A DNA stretch of 43,165 nucleotides from assembly GCA_018826075.1 (NCBI GenBank), contig JAHKAJ010000022.1:1-43165 (forward strand). Direction: 5' to 3'. Position numbers and translations under genes: made by a program. Position 1 is the stretch's first letter; each line of letters begins with the position of its first letter. Positions 1 through 8,072 of this stretch are shown in pieces. Origin of the DNA: Candidatus Omnitrophota bacterium. Its GTDB lineage: Bacteria > Omnitrophota > Gorgyraeia > Duberdicusellales > 4484-171. The notes beneath the pieces were generated by a model that worked only from the letters and a program-made list of their open reading frames with translations, was not told the origin of the DNA and ran no database searches.

Positions 1-2
1 GG

Positions 3-50
3 CAGACAGTGGATAAAGCCGACAAGTGGGTTGAGGAAAATGCTTGGTAA
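3..50 (+). CDS. C-terminal end of an upstream CDS (partial, runs off window)
   Basis: Frame ending at TAA 48-50 reads QTVDKADKWVEENAW*; open to the window edge. Confidence 0.4.
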   Translation, partial: QTVDKADKWVEENAW

Positions 51-89
51 TTTTTGGCTGAAGTAGTATCATTTTAGATTAGAATAAAG

Positions 90-422
90 ATGCGATATCG
101 GATTTTATTTTTAGTTTTAGCGTTTTTCTTGCCGTCCTTTTTTCTGGTTGCTGAAAACCCAGCCGATGGCAATAACAAGGTCATAACCGAGAAAGGGGTG
201 ATTATTGAAGGCATGCCAGAGGAGAATTTAAAAAATGCTGGATTCAACAAAGAGCTATTAATCAGTGAGAATACTTCCGGCGATCAGCGATACTTGACTT
301 TTTTAGATATTTCAACTGTTGAGGCCGGCGATAATATAACTTTTTATCTTCAAGACAATAAGATAATCGATTGGTTCCGAGGTACTGACGTAGGGACTTT
401 GGAAGAAACCATAATCCAATAG
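90..422 (+). CDS. Secreted or membrane-anchored hypothetical protein
   Basis: 110-aa ORF with N-terminal signal-like hydrophobic segment (RILFLVLAFFLPSFFLVAE). Confidence 0.6.
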   Translation: MRYRILFLVLAFFLPSFFLVAENPADGNNKVITEKGVIIEGMPEENLKNAGFNKELLISENTSGDQRYLTFLDISTVEAGDNITFYLQDNKIIDWFRGTDVGTLEETIIQ

Positions 423-431
423 GAGGATTCA

Positions 432-692
432 ATGAATTTTTTTAAAAAAATGAAAATACCGGCTTTTTCAGAAAACATAATCAAAGATTACGGAGTGATC
501 AATGAATACAATAAAGGTATAGCTAAGTTTAGGCATAATTTGTTGTTGGTGGAAAGGTTTGGTAAAAAGAAAATAGTGATAAGAGAAAAAACTACCTTGA
601 TCGGCGGCGAAGTAAGGCATTTCCAATTTGACGAACAGGGAGCAAGGCGCCTGAAAGACGCCCTGGATGACGCTCTAAAAAGGATGCAATGA
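432..692 (+). CDS. Hypothetical protein
   Basis: 86-aa ORF with SD-like aggagg just upstream, directly following the previous ORF. Confidence 0.6.
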   Translation: MNFFKKMKIPAFSENIIKDYGVINEYNKGIAKFRHNLLLVERFGKKKIVIREKTTLIGGEVRHFQFDEQGARRLKDALDDALKRMQ

Positions 693-697
693 CTTTT

Positions 698-772
698 TGC
701 CCGGTAGTGTAGCTGGCAACACGACAGACTCTGGATCTGTTATCTCTGGTTCGACTCCAGACCGGGCAGCCA
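698..772 (+). tRNA. tRNA-Gln (anticodon CUG)
   Basis: Acceptor TGCCCGG pairs CCGGGCA (762-768); anticodon stem ACAGA/TCTGT with loop CTCTGGA (CTG); T-loop GGTTCGACTCC; encoded CCA end. Confidence 0.93.
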
Positions 773-780
773 TTTTTAGA

Positions 781-800
781 ATATTCCCGGATGGGAATAT
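781..800 (+). terminator. Hairpin after tRNA-Gln, possible terminator or processing stem
   Basis: Perfect 8-bp stem ATATTCCC-GGAT-GGGAATAT; only a short T-rich tail follows. Confidence 0.45.
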
Positions 801-900
801 CATTTAGCTTGCAAAAGTAAAAGCTTGAGGTATTATCTCCCTGACGGTATCTTTAAGGTAAAGATGGTAATTTAAGGTTTACAAAAGGAGGTCGGAAGAA

Positions 901-1311
901 ATGGCGCTCAAGATCATACTAGCTGGGTTATTGATTCTGAGTTTTACTGGCTGCGCGGCAACTCAAAAAAGCAATAGAAACCTGCAGATAGAACAGTTGC
1001 AGACACGTATTTATGAATTAGAAAGAGAGCTTGAGGATAAAGATCAGGATATCCGCGATCTAGAAGAGGCTTTAGAAGTCCCTAAATCTACAAATTATAC
1101 CCAGGCTAAAAAAACTCACACTCCCGGGGTTACTTCTAAAAATATTCAGCGGGCACTTAAAAATGCCGGTTTTTATTCCGGTACGGTAGACGGAAAAATC
1201 GGCAAAAATACCAGAAAGGCGATTAAAAATTTTCAAAAAGAAAATGGTTTAAAGGCCGATGGAATGGTCGGTAAAAGAACCTGGGAAAAGTTAGCGGCAT
1301 ATTTAGATTAA
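901..1311 (+). CDS. Lipoprotein with peptidoglycan-binding domain (PG_binding_1-like)
   Basis: Lipobox-like LSFTGCAA; coiled-coil; C-terminal VTSKNIQRALKNAGFYSGTVDGKIGKNTRKAIKNFQKENGLKADGMVGKRTW; strong SD aaaggagg. Confidence 0.88.
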   Translation: MALKIILAGLLILSFTGCAATQKSNRNLQIEQLQTRIYELERELEDKDQDIRDLEEALEVPKSTNYTQAKKTHTPGVTSKNIQRALKNAGFYSGTVDGKIGKNTRKAIKNFQKENGLKADGMVGKRTWEKLAAYLD

Positions 1312-1320
1312 AAAATAAAG

Positions 1321-2496
1321 ATGAGTAATTTCTGGAAGCTATTAAGGATAATTTTGGCTGTCTTGATGCTGGCACTCTGTTCAGACTATGGCTTAAAGGC
1401 GACTGCTGAGTCAAGAGAAGAAAAAAGGCAAAAGGAAGCAAAAGCTTTGCAGGAACGTTTCCAATGGTGGCCGACCGATGCCAGTCCTGGCCCGGTAAAG
1501 GATGAGCGTGGAGGATACTGGTGGTGGCCAAAGACCCCCGGCCAGGCTAAGCCTTGGGGTAACCGGGGCTATATTTATGTCTGGAAGATAATTTTTGATT
1601 ATAAAGCTGACGAGCTCCCGCCTCCTCAACCACAGGAATTAAGGTCATCGTTACTGATCAAGAAAATAATTAAAAATGTAAAAATCTATTTTGATTATGA
1701 TAAAGCTGACTTGAGGAGCGATCATCTGCCGATTTTGGAAAAGGCAGTGAGAGCTTTGGCTAAAAATCCTCAGGCCGATATTTTGATCACCGGCAATTGC
1801 GATCAAAGAGGTTCTGAAGGTTATAATCTTAAACTGGGCTCAAAACGGGCAGAGACAGTGAAGCAATACATGATCGATAAAGGTATAGCTCAGGAGCGGG
1901 TGCGGATAATCAGCCGGGGTAAGCTTGATGCTGTAGCTCCGGTTAGCGATTTGCTGGGGATGCAGAAAGATCGTAACGCCCAGTTTATGGTTGCTGAAGT
2001 CCAGGAGGTGATGATTCCCTATTCTGGAGAGACGGCGATCGAGTCAGGAGCTGTTGAACTTGAGGAAGGTAAATATCTTATTGAAAAGGACGAGCCGGTT
2101 GAGTCAAGTTTTGCAGTTTCAACTGTAGAATATACGATTAAAAAAGGCGACAGTTTATCTAAGATTGCCAAAGAATTTACCGGAAGCGGCCACCGCTGGA
2201 AATACCTCTGGGAGTTAAATAAGGAAAGAATCAGCAATCCCGATAAGCTTAAAGCCGGAACAGTCATTATTATCCCCATCGAGCAGCAAGCCCAGAAGGA
2301 TAAATTGGATAAAGAAGTTGACCGGGCGTCTTTGCGTCAGTATACAGTTAAGAAAAACGACTCCTTATGGAAGATTGCCCAGTCAGAGTTAGGCGATGGT
2401 AACCGTTGGAAGGAAATCTATGAGTTAAACAAAGGTTTAATTAAAGATTCAAGCAAACTTATTCCCGGAAAAACCATCTTTATCCCCGCCGATTAA
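1321..2496 (+). CDS. OmpA-family C-terminal domain plus two LysM domains, exported
   Basis: OmpA/Pal-like IYFDYDKADLRSDHLPILEKAVRAL..NCDQRGSEGYNLKLGSKRAETVK; two LysM repeats YTIKKGDSLSKIAKEF and YTVKKNDSLWKIAQSEL. Confidence 0.9.
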   Translation: MSNFWKLLRIILAVLMLALCSDYGLKATAESREEKRQKEAKALQERFQWWPTDASPGPVKDERGGYWWWPKTPGQAKPWGNRGYIYVWKIIFDYKADELPPPQPQELRSSLLIKKIIKNVKIYFDYDKADLRSDHLPILEKAVRALAKNPQADILITGNCDQRGSEGYNLKLGSKRAETVKQYMIDKGIAQERVRIISRGKLDAVAPVSDLLGMQKDRNAQFMVAEVQEVMIPYSGETAIESGAVELEEGKYLIEKDEPVESSFAVSTVEYTIKKGDSLSKIAKEFTGSGHRWKYLWELNKERISNPDKLKAGTVIIIPIEQQAQKDKLDKEVDRASLRQYTVKKNDSLWKIAQSELGDGNRWKEIYELNKGLIKDSSKLIPGKTIFIPAD

Positions 2497-2559
2497 GGCT
2501 GATTTACCCTACCCCTTATTGAACATATAGTTATAAAATAAAAAAAATAACTATTTACC

Positions 2560-2588
2560 TTGAAAATATAAAATAAATATGTTATATT
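2560..2588 (+). promoter_or_regulatory. Sigma70-like promoter upstream of PilZ gene
   Basis: TTGAAA (2560-2565), N17, TATATT (2583-2588). Confidence 0.5.
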
Positions 2589-2671
2589 GAATCCAAGTCC
2601 GAACTTGTTGTGTTCAAAAGCCACGGGTTCGGGTTATTTTTTGTAACCGCTCAAGTCAGCACTAAATAAAC

Positions 2672-3031
2672 ATGGTAAATAGAAGTTTAGAAGAAAGACG
2701 ATCAAGCCCCAGAGTTGGGATATCCTTTCCGGTCGAATGTAAGGACCTTTCTTGCCCGAAATACTTTTATACAGTCTGTAAAGATTTGAGCCTTTCTGGG
2801 ATAAAGATCATTAGTAGTAATTTTATCCCCAAAGACAGCTTTCTAAAGTTACAGGTCAATTTAGTTGATAGCGTAGTGGATCTGAAGGCCAAGCTCATCT
2901 GGTGTAATAAAGAGAGGCTTTCTGATCGTTATTCAGCCGGCCTTAGATTCGTTGAAATCAACGACAAAGGTAAGAAATCGCTTTCCCAGCTTCTGGAACG
3001 GATTTTCCCGCCTCAGCCAAAAATTGCTTAA
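2672..3031 (+). CDS. PilZ domain protein
   Basis: ERRSSPRVGISFPVECKDL (RxxxR), DLSLSGIKI (D/NxSxxG), 119 aa. Confidence 0.85.
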   Translation: MVNRSLEERRSSPRVGISFPVECKDLSCPKYFYTVCKDLSLSGIKIISSNFIPKDSFLKLQVNLVDSVVDLKAKLIWCNKERLSDRYSAGLRFVEINDKGKKSLSQLLERIFPPQPKIA

Positions 3032-3046
3032 AATTAAATTTTAATT

Positions 3047-3066
3047 ATCCCGATAGTAATCGGGAT
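3047..3066 (+). terminator. Intergenic hairpin downstream of PilZ gene
   Basis: ATCCCGAT-AGTA-ATCGGGAT perfect 8-bp stem. Confidence 0.45.
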
Positions 3067-3105
3067 TTCGCTGAATAATTCATTAAGGTGCTCAAGATAA
3101 AAAAA

Positions 3106-3166
3106 GAGAGGGGTTTCTGCTCACAAGGCCTAGCTTGGAGCCCCTTCCATATTGGAAGCCCCTCTC
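3106..3166 (+). ncRNA. Structured element / bidirectional-terminator candidate
   Basis: 11-bp outer stem GAGAGGGGTTT (3106-3116) with AAGCCCCTCTC (3156-3166), one G-T pair; inner hairpins; T-tracts on both strands. Confidence 0.5.
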
Positions 3167-3401
3167 ATTTTTTCGATTTTTGTTCCTTCCTGGCATTCAA
3201 ATGTAACATATAGGAAAGTTCGTTTGCAAGGATAATTGACCTTTTTCTGGAAACGTTTTTAGCAGCAGCCAGTTATTTCGCCTATCCTTAAACTCTAATT
3301 TTTAATATAAATTACTATTTAGTAAAGCTAAGATGTATAACCTATTGGCAGGGTGTAGGTTAAAATTAGTATCAATAATCATTCTTACCTAAAAATAGCT
3401 A

Positions 3402-3429
3402 TTGACAAATTTGATGAAGGGTGTATATT
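3402..3429 (+). promoter_or_regulatory. Sigma70-like promoter of the Fur-family gene
   Basis: TTGACA (3402-3407), N16, TATATT (3424-3429). Confidence 0.6.
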
Positions 3430-3437
3430 CTTACTCT

Positions 3438-3863
3438 ATGGATAACAGTTTGAGGATATTAAAGGAACACGATATTCGTCCGACTCAGCAACGTTTGGAA
3501 GTGCATTTAATCTTGTTGAAGCAAGCCAAGCATCTTACCGCCGAGGAAATTTACGAAAAAGTCAAGGTTAAGATGCCGGCGATATCCCCGGCAACCGTAT
3601 ACACTATTTTAGACCTTTTTAAGCAGAAGCATGTAGTCAATGAGATACGTATCCAATTTGATAAATCCTGCTTTGAGGCCCGGATCGATCCCCATCATCA
3701 CTTTTTATGTAAACATTGCCGCAATATTTTCGATATCAATATCAAACCTTGCCCGGCTTTGGAGACCAGGACTATTGAGGGCAACCTGATCGAGGAACTT
3801 CAGGGTTATTTTTACGGTACCTGCAGGAAGTGTTTGGAGAAAAACGATGATAAACCTGTATAA
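3438..3863 (+). CDS. Fur/PerR-family transcriptional regulator
   Basis: MDNSLRILKEHDIRPTQQRLEVHLILLKQAKHLTAEEIYEKV..SPATVYTILDLF..DPHHHFLCKHCRNIFDI..CRKC. Listed ORF start 3402 lies inside the promoter, so ATG 3438 is preferred. Confidence 0.88.
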   Translation: MDNSLRILKEHDIRPTQQRLEVHLILLKQAKHLTAEEIYEKVKVKMPAISPATVYTILDLFKQKHVVNEIRIQFDKSCFEARIDPHHHFLCKHCRNIFDINIKPCPALETRTIEGNLIEELQGYFYGTCRKCLEKNDDKPV

Positions 3864-4563
3864 GGCAAGCTTAACTGAGAGGATCAAACGGACTGCTGAT
3901 GTAGAAAGCTTTCGCTTTCTTCCTGGGGAAAAGTTTAATTTTTCCCCCGGGCAGTTCACTCAGCTTATTTTTGACACAGAGGATTTAAGCAATAAGGAGC
4001 TAAACAAATACCTTTCTTTTTCTTCTGCGCCGGCCAAAAATTATTTTGAACTTACCAAACGCCTTAGCGACAGTAAATTTTCTCAAAAACTAAACAGTCT
4101 TAAACCCGGTGACCCGGTTTTATTCAGCGGCCCCCTGGGCAATTGTACTTTTAAGGAAGAATATAAAAAAATAGGTTTTCTTATCGGAGGAATAGGGATA
4201 ACTCCGATAATCTCAATTATCGAGTATATTAGCGAGAAAAAGCTGGATACTGATGTTAAATTATTCTATTCTAACCGGACCGAAAACGACATTGCTTTTA
4301 AGAAAGAGCTGGATAGTTGGGCTAAGGCAAATAAAAGTATCGAAATAAATTATTTAGTTACCGATTGTCAGTCTAAAGAATCCGGAAAATGTATTTTTGG
4401 CAGGATCGATAAAAATTTGTTGTTGGATAAGGTTAAGGACAAGCAGGAAAGGATTTTTTACCTTATAGGCCCGCCAAAGATGGTTACAGCGATGAAGGAA
4501 GTATGTTTAGAAATAGGCTGTAGCCAGGATAAGCTGAAAATCGAAAATTTTATCGGCTATTAA
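3847..4563 (+). CDS. Ferredoxin/flavodoxin reductase-like FAD/NAD(P) oxidoreductase (Hcr-like partner of Hcp)
   Basis: FAD-binding FSPGQFTQL, NAD-binding GFLIGGIGITPIISII, C-terminal FYLIGPPKMVTAMKEV; overlaps fur and lies directly upstream of hcp. Confidence 0.8.
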   Translation: MINLYKASLTERIKRTADVESFRFLPGEKFNFSPGQFTQLIFDTEDLSNKELNKYLSFSSAPAKNYFELTKRLSDSKFSQKLNSLKPGDPVLFSGPLGNCTFKEEYKKIGFLIGGIGITPIISIIEYISEKKLDTDVKLFYSNRTENDIAFKKELDSWAKANKSIEINYLVTDCQSKESGKCIFGRIDKNLLLDKVKDKQERIFYLIGPPKMVTAMKEVCLEIGCSQDKLKIENFIGY

Positions 4564-4576
4564 GAAGGAGGTAAAG

Positions 4577-5884
4577 ATGAGTATGTTTTGCTATCAGTGT
4601 GAACAAACCGCCGGCGGTACCGGTTGCACAAAGATGGGAGTCTGCGGGAAGAATCCCGATATTCAGAGTTTACAGGATATTTTACTTTACGGTTTAAAAG
4701 GCATTGCTGCTTACGGGTTCCATGCCCGGGAATTAGGAGCAACAGACCCGATGATAGACGGCTTTATGCACGAAGCTCTTTTTAAGACGGTAACCAACGT
4801 TAGTTTTGATCTTAATGACCACCTTAGTATAGTTTTAAAATGCGGCGAGATGAATTTAAGGGTAATGGAGCTTTTAGATAGAGCTCATCTTGAGCGTTTA
4901 GGCACGCCAGTGCCGACTAAAGTTAGAACCGGCACAAAGGCTGGCCCGGGAATTTTAGTTACCGGTCATGATCTACTCGATCTTTATGAATTATTAAGGC
5001 AGACTGAAGGAACCGGAATTAATATATATACTCATAGCGAAATGCTTCCGGCCCACGGTTATCCGGAGCTAAATAAATTCAAGCATTTAGCCGGTAATTA
5101 CGGCGGGGCTTGGCAGGAACAGAAAAAAGAATTTGGTCAGTTCTCCGGAAGCATCTTGGCAACTACCAACTGCGTATTGACTCCCCCAGGCAATAGCTAT
5201 CTTGACAGGTTATTTACCGTGGGTATCACCGGTATTTCCGGCGCCAAACACCTTAAATCCAGAGATTTTTCACCGCTGATCGAGAAAGCAAAACAACTTC
5301 CGGCGCTGGCCGAAATTTCCGGAAAGGAGATAATGACCGGTTTTCACCACAGCTCGATTTTAGGTTTGGCCGATAAAATTGTTGATGCGGTTAAAAGAGG
5401 AAAAATCCGTCATTTCTTTCTTATTGGTGGTTGTGATGGGGCTAAACCCGGCCGCAATTACTACACTGAGTTTGCTGAACTTGTACCGAAAGATTGTGTT
5501 ATTTTGACCTTGGCCTGCGGTAAATATCGATTCAATAAACTTGATTTCGGAGAGATTGAAGGGATTCCCCGTTTGTTGGATCTAGGCCAGTGCAACAATG
5601 CTTATTCGGTAATTAAAATAGCCATGGCCCTGTCCAAGGCTTTTAATTGCGGGGTCAATGATTTACCTTTATCTTTAGTGCTTTCTTGGTTTGAACAAAA
5701 GGCAGTGGCGATTCTTTTGACTTTGCTGCATTTAGGGGTTAAAAATATACTTTTAGGTCCGACGCTTCCGGCCTTTGTCAGCCCCAAAGTTTTGGAAATT
5801 CTGGTTAAGGATTTTCAGATCAAGCCGATATCAACGGTCAAGGAAGATTTAGCGGCTATTCTCGGAAATAAAATAACTGTATAA
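4577..5884 (+). CDS. hcp: Hybrid-cluster protein / hydroxylamine reductase (compact, 435 aa)
   Basis: N-terminal MSMFCYQCEQTAGGTGCTKMGVCGK (Cx2Cx8Cx5C); HSEMLPAHGYPELNKF; TTNCVLTPP; GGCDGAKPGRNYYTEFAE; LTLACGKYRFN. Confidence 0.93.
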   Translation: MSMFCYQCEQTAGGTGCTKMGVCGKNPDIQSLQDILLYGLKGIAAYGFHARELGATDPMIDGFMHEALFKTVTNVSFDLNDHLSIVLKCGEMNLRVMELLDRAHLERLGTPVPTKVRTGTKAGPGILVTGHDLLDLYELLRQTEGTGINIYTHSEMLPAHGYPELNKFKHLAGNYGGAWQEQKKEFGQFSGSILATTNCVLTPPGNSYLDRLFTVGITGISGAKHLKSRDFSPLIEKAKQLPALAEISGKEIMTGFHHSSILGLADKIVDAVKRGKIRHFFLIGGCDGAKPGRNYYTEFAELVPKDCVILTLACGKYRFNKLDFGEIEGIPRLLDLGQCNNAYSVIKIAMALSKAFNCGVNDLPLSLVLSWFEQKAVAILLTLLHLGVKNILLGPTLPAFVSPKVLEILVKDFQIKPISTVKEDLAAILGNKITV

Positions 5885-5925
5885 TATAATTTTTCGCCTT
5901 AGGCGGATAATCTTAGGAGGTAGAA

Positions 5926-6153
5926 ATGCTAAAAGAAAAAGTGGAAAAGTTTTTGGAAGAGGTCAGGCCGATGCTTCAGGCTGATGGAGGCGATGTTGAG
6001 CTGGTGGACGTTACTGCAGAGGGTGTGGTCAAACTGCGCCTGAAAGGAGCCTGCGGCTGTTGTCCGATGAGCACCTATACCCTTAAGATGGGTATTGAGC
6101 AAAGGCTTAAGCAGGCGGTTCCCGAAGTCAAAGAAGTAGAACAGGTTGCTTAA
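5926..6153 (+). CDS. Nfu-type Fe-S scaffold domain protein
   Basis: [40 protein letters not shown] with the CxxC motif. Confidence 0.92.
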   Translation: MLKEKVEKFLEEVRPMLQADGGDVELVDVTAEGVVKLRLKGACGCCPMSTYTLKMGIEQRLKQAVPEVKEVEQVA

Positions 6154-6169
6154 ATAGGGAGGTAAGATT

Positions 6170-6748
6170 ATGAGTAAATCAATCAAAGGAACCAAGACCG
6201 AAAAAAATCTTTTGGCTTCTTTTGCCGGTGAGTCGCAGGCTAGAAATCGGTATACTTATTTTGCTTCAGCAGCAAAAAAATCCGGTTTTGAACAAATAGC
6301 GGCGATATTCTTGGAGACTGCTGATAATGAGAAGGAACACGCTAAAAGGTTTTTTAAATTTTTAGAAGGCGGCGAAGTAGAAATTCAAGCCAGCTATCCT
6401 GCAGGTACTATTAGTGATACCGCCGCTAATTTGGAAGCTGCGGCTGCCGGAGAAAATTTAGAGTGGACCAAACTTTATCAGGAAGCTGAAGCTGTTGCTC
6501 GTCAGGAAGGGTTTAAAGATATTGCTGATACCTTTAAGGAGATAGCCGAAGTAGAAGAAGAACATGAAAAAAGGTATCGAAAACTGGTTAAAAATGTTAA
6601 AGGAAAAAAGGTGTTTAGAAAGGATGCAGTGGTAAAATGGAAATGCCGCAATTGCGGTTATGTCCATGAAAGTAAGGTCGCTCCGGATAAATGTCCGGCC
6701 TGTCTGCATCCCCAGGCCTATTATGAGGTTTTGTCCGAAAACTATTAA
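6170..6748 (+). CDS. Rubrerythrin
   Basis: FAGESQARNRYTYFASAAKK; EKEHAKRFFKFLEGG; C-terminal rubredoxin-like domain KWKCRNCGYVHES..CPACLHPQAYYEVL. Confidence 0.96.
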   Translation: MSKSIKGTKTEKNLLASFAGESQARNRYTYFASAAKKSGFEQIAAIFLETADNEKEHAKRFFKFLEGGEVEIQASYPAGTISDTAANLEAAAAGENLEWTKLYQEAEAVARQEGFKDIADTFKEIAEVEEEHEKRYRKLVKNVKGKKVFRKDAVVKWKCRNCGYVHESKVAPDKCPACLHPQAYYEVLSENY

Positions 6749-6777
6749 CCGCAAAGATTTTCAGGATGGTGGTTGTA

Positions 6778-7050
6778 ATGAAGAAGAAGGATAAATTTAC
6801 CCAAGAAGAAGCTATGGCGATCGGCGAGCAGCTGGGTGTTAAATGGGATAAATTTGACGTTGATCAGTTCAGGCGAGGGCTGGATGTCGAGCTGGAACAC
6901 GGTTTAGCTGACCCTAAAACCAACGTTACTAACGATGATTACCTAACTACCGGGAAAATCGCTTTAGCCCACCTTAATGAGTTTTCAGATTATTATGACC
7001 GGCTTAAAAAGATGGAAGAGGAGGCCGAAAAATTTTGGGACGACAAGTAA
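6778..7050 (+). CDS. DUF5661-like protein
   Basis: FTQEEAMAIGEQLGVKWDKFDVDQFRRGLDVELEHGLADPKTNVTNDDYLTTGKIALAHLNEF resembles the DUF5661 family; alternative start at 6766. Confidence 0.72.
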   Translation: MKKKDKFTQEEAMAIGEQLGVKWDKFDVDQFRRGLDVELEHGLADPKTNVTNDDYLTTGKIALAHLNEFSDYYDRLKKMEEEAEKFWDDK

Positions 7051-7511
7051 AAACTAGCCAGTTGATTATGATTTGGCTTTTACCGTTGGTAGTCGTTGGC
7101 GGTTTGTTTGTGCCGCTTTTGGGTTATCTGGTGTTGTTGATGATGATAACCCTTTTAATTTTAGCTTATTTTAGAGGAAGATTCTGGTGCTGGCATCTTT
7201 GTCCGCGAGGAGCCTTTCTGGATTTAGTTCTGGCTAAGTTTAGCCTTAAAAAAAAGATACCTCGGCTGTTTACTAAACCGCCGGTAAGGTGGGCTATCTT
7301 TGCCTTGTTTATGTTGGCGTTTACGTTTCAATTGATAACTGCCGATAAAACCTGGCTAGCCTTCGGGGTTGTTTTTGTAAGGATGTGTTTAGTCACTACC
7401 CTAATCGCAATCTTTATCGGCATACCTATAAATCAAAGAGCCTGGTGTGCAATCTGTCCGATGGGGACTTTGCAGGGTAAAATTAATTCTTGTTCAAGGA
7501 GAAAAAAATGA
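7035..7511 (+). CDS. Membrane 4Fe-4S protein, NapH/NosR/CcoG-like fragment
   Basis: Multiple TM segments; FWCWHLCPRGAFLDL and AWCAICPMGTLQGK Cys motifs; TTG start overlaps upstream gene by 16 nt. Confidence 0.7.
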   Translation: MGRQVKTSQLIMIWLLPLVVVGGLFVPLLGYLVLLMMITLLILAYFRGRFWCWHLCPRGAFLDLVLAKFSLKKKIPRLFTKPPVRWAIFALFMLAFTFQLITADKTWLAFGVVFVRMCLVTTLIAIFIGIPINQRAWCAICPMGTLQGKINSCSRRKK

Positions 7512-7642
7512 AAAATAAAACCAGCAAAAAAGAGAAAACTTATGTTTGCCTTATTTGCAGCAAAGGGAAAAAATCATCAAAGAAAGTAAAATGCTGTGGA
7601 AAAGATATGACCGCCAAAGAAAAGGGAACTTGGAATGACTAA
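7508..7642 (+). CDS. 44-aa Cys-rich microprotein (not in ORF track)
   Basis: Reads MKNKTSKKEKTYVCLICSKGKKSSKKVKCCGKDMTAKEKGTWND*; SD-like aaggag upstream; overlaps both neighbours. Confidence 0.7.
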   Translation: MKNKTSKKEKTYVCLICSKGKKSSKKVKCCGKDMTAKEKGTWND

Positions 7643-8057
7643 AGAGAGTTTTATCTGCCAGGATTGTTTTAAGACCCAAAGCTGTAAAGAGCCGCTTGAG
7701 GCCTGGGTATTTTTTCTCATTGCCATTATAGCAACCATTTCTATCCGGGCAGTAAATCTGGCTTTTAATTTTAGCCCTTTGTTATCGAAGGTGTTTTGGT
7801 ATCTGGGAGTAGTGGGATTTTTTCTGTTTTTTATTTATAAGTTCAAGTATCATAACCGTCTGCACCGGGAATTCAAAAAGACCGGAATCGTCCAGAAATT
7901 ACTTTCAAAACAACCCTTGTCAGAGTACGACTATGGACTTCTGGGAACGGTGATCTGTCAGTTAAATTCCAAGAAAGATAAGGTCAACTTTTTTATTATT
8001 TTTTTCTTTTCAGGCCTGGCTTTAATTTTGGCGATATATTTTGATTTTATAAAATAA
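7635..8057 (+). CDS. Membrane protein with N-terminal Cys motif
   Basis: MTKESFICQDCFKTQSC followed by hydrophobic segments; overlaps the upstream microprotein. Confidence 0.65.
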   Translation: MTKESFICQDCFKTQSCKEPLEAWVFFLIAIIATISIRAVNLAFNFSPLLSKVFWYLGVVGFFLFFIYKFKYHNRLHREFKKTGIVQKLLSKQPLSEYDYGLLGTVICQLNSKKDKVNFFIIFFFSGLALILAIYFDFIK

Positions 8058-8072
8058 AAAGGAGTTTTCCTG

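Noticed and set aside
781-840. Possible small RNA after tRNA-Gln
   Set aside because: Only a simple hairpin plus a short AAGCTT-type repeat; insufficient to support a separate RNA gene.
3402-3437. N-terminal extension MTNLMKGVYSYS of the Fur-like ORF
   Set aside because: This sequence contains the -35/-10 promoter; the typical Fur/PerR start fits ATG 3438.
5893-5912. CGCC-TTA-GGCG mini-hairpin between hcp and nfu
   Set aside because: Only a 4-bp core stem with a tight loop; too weak to call a regulatory element.
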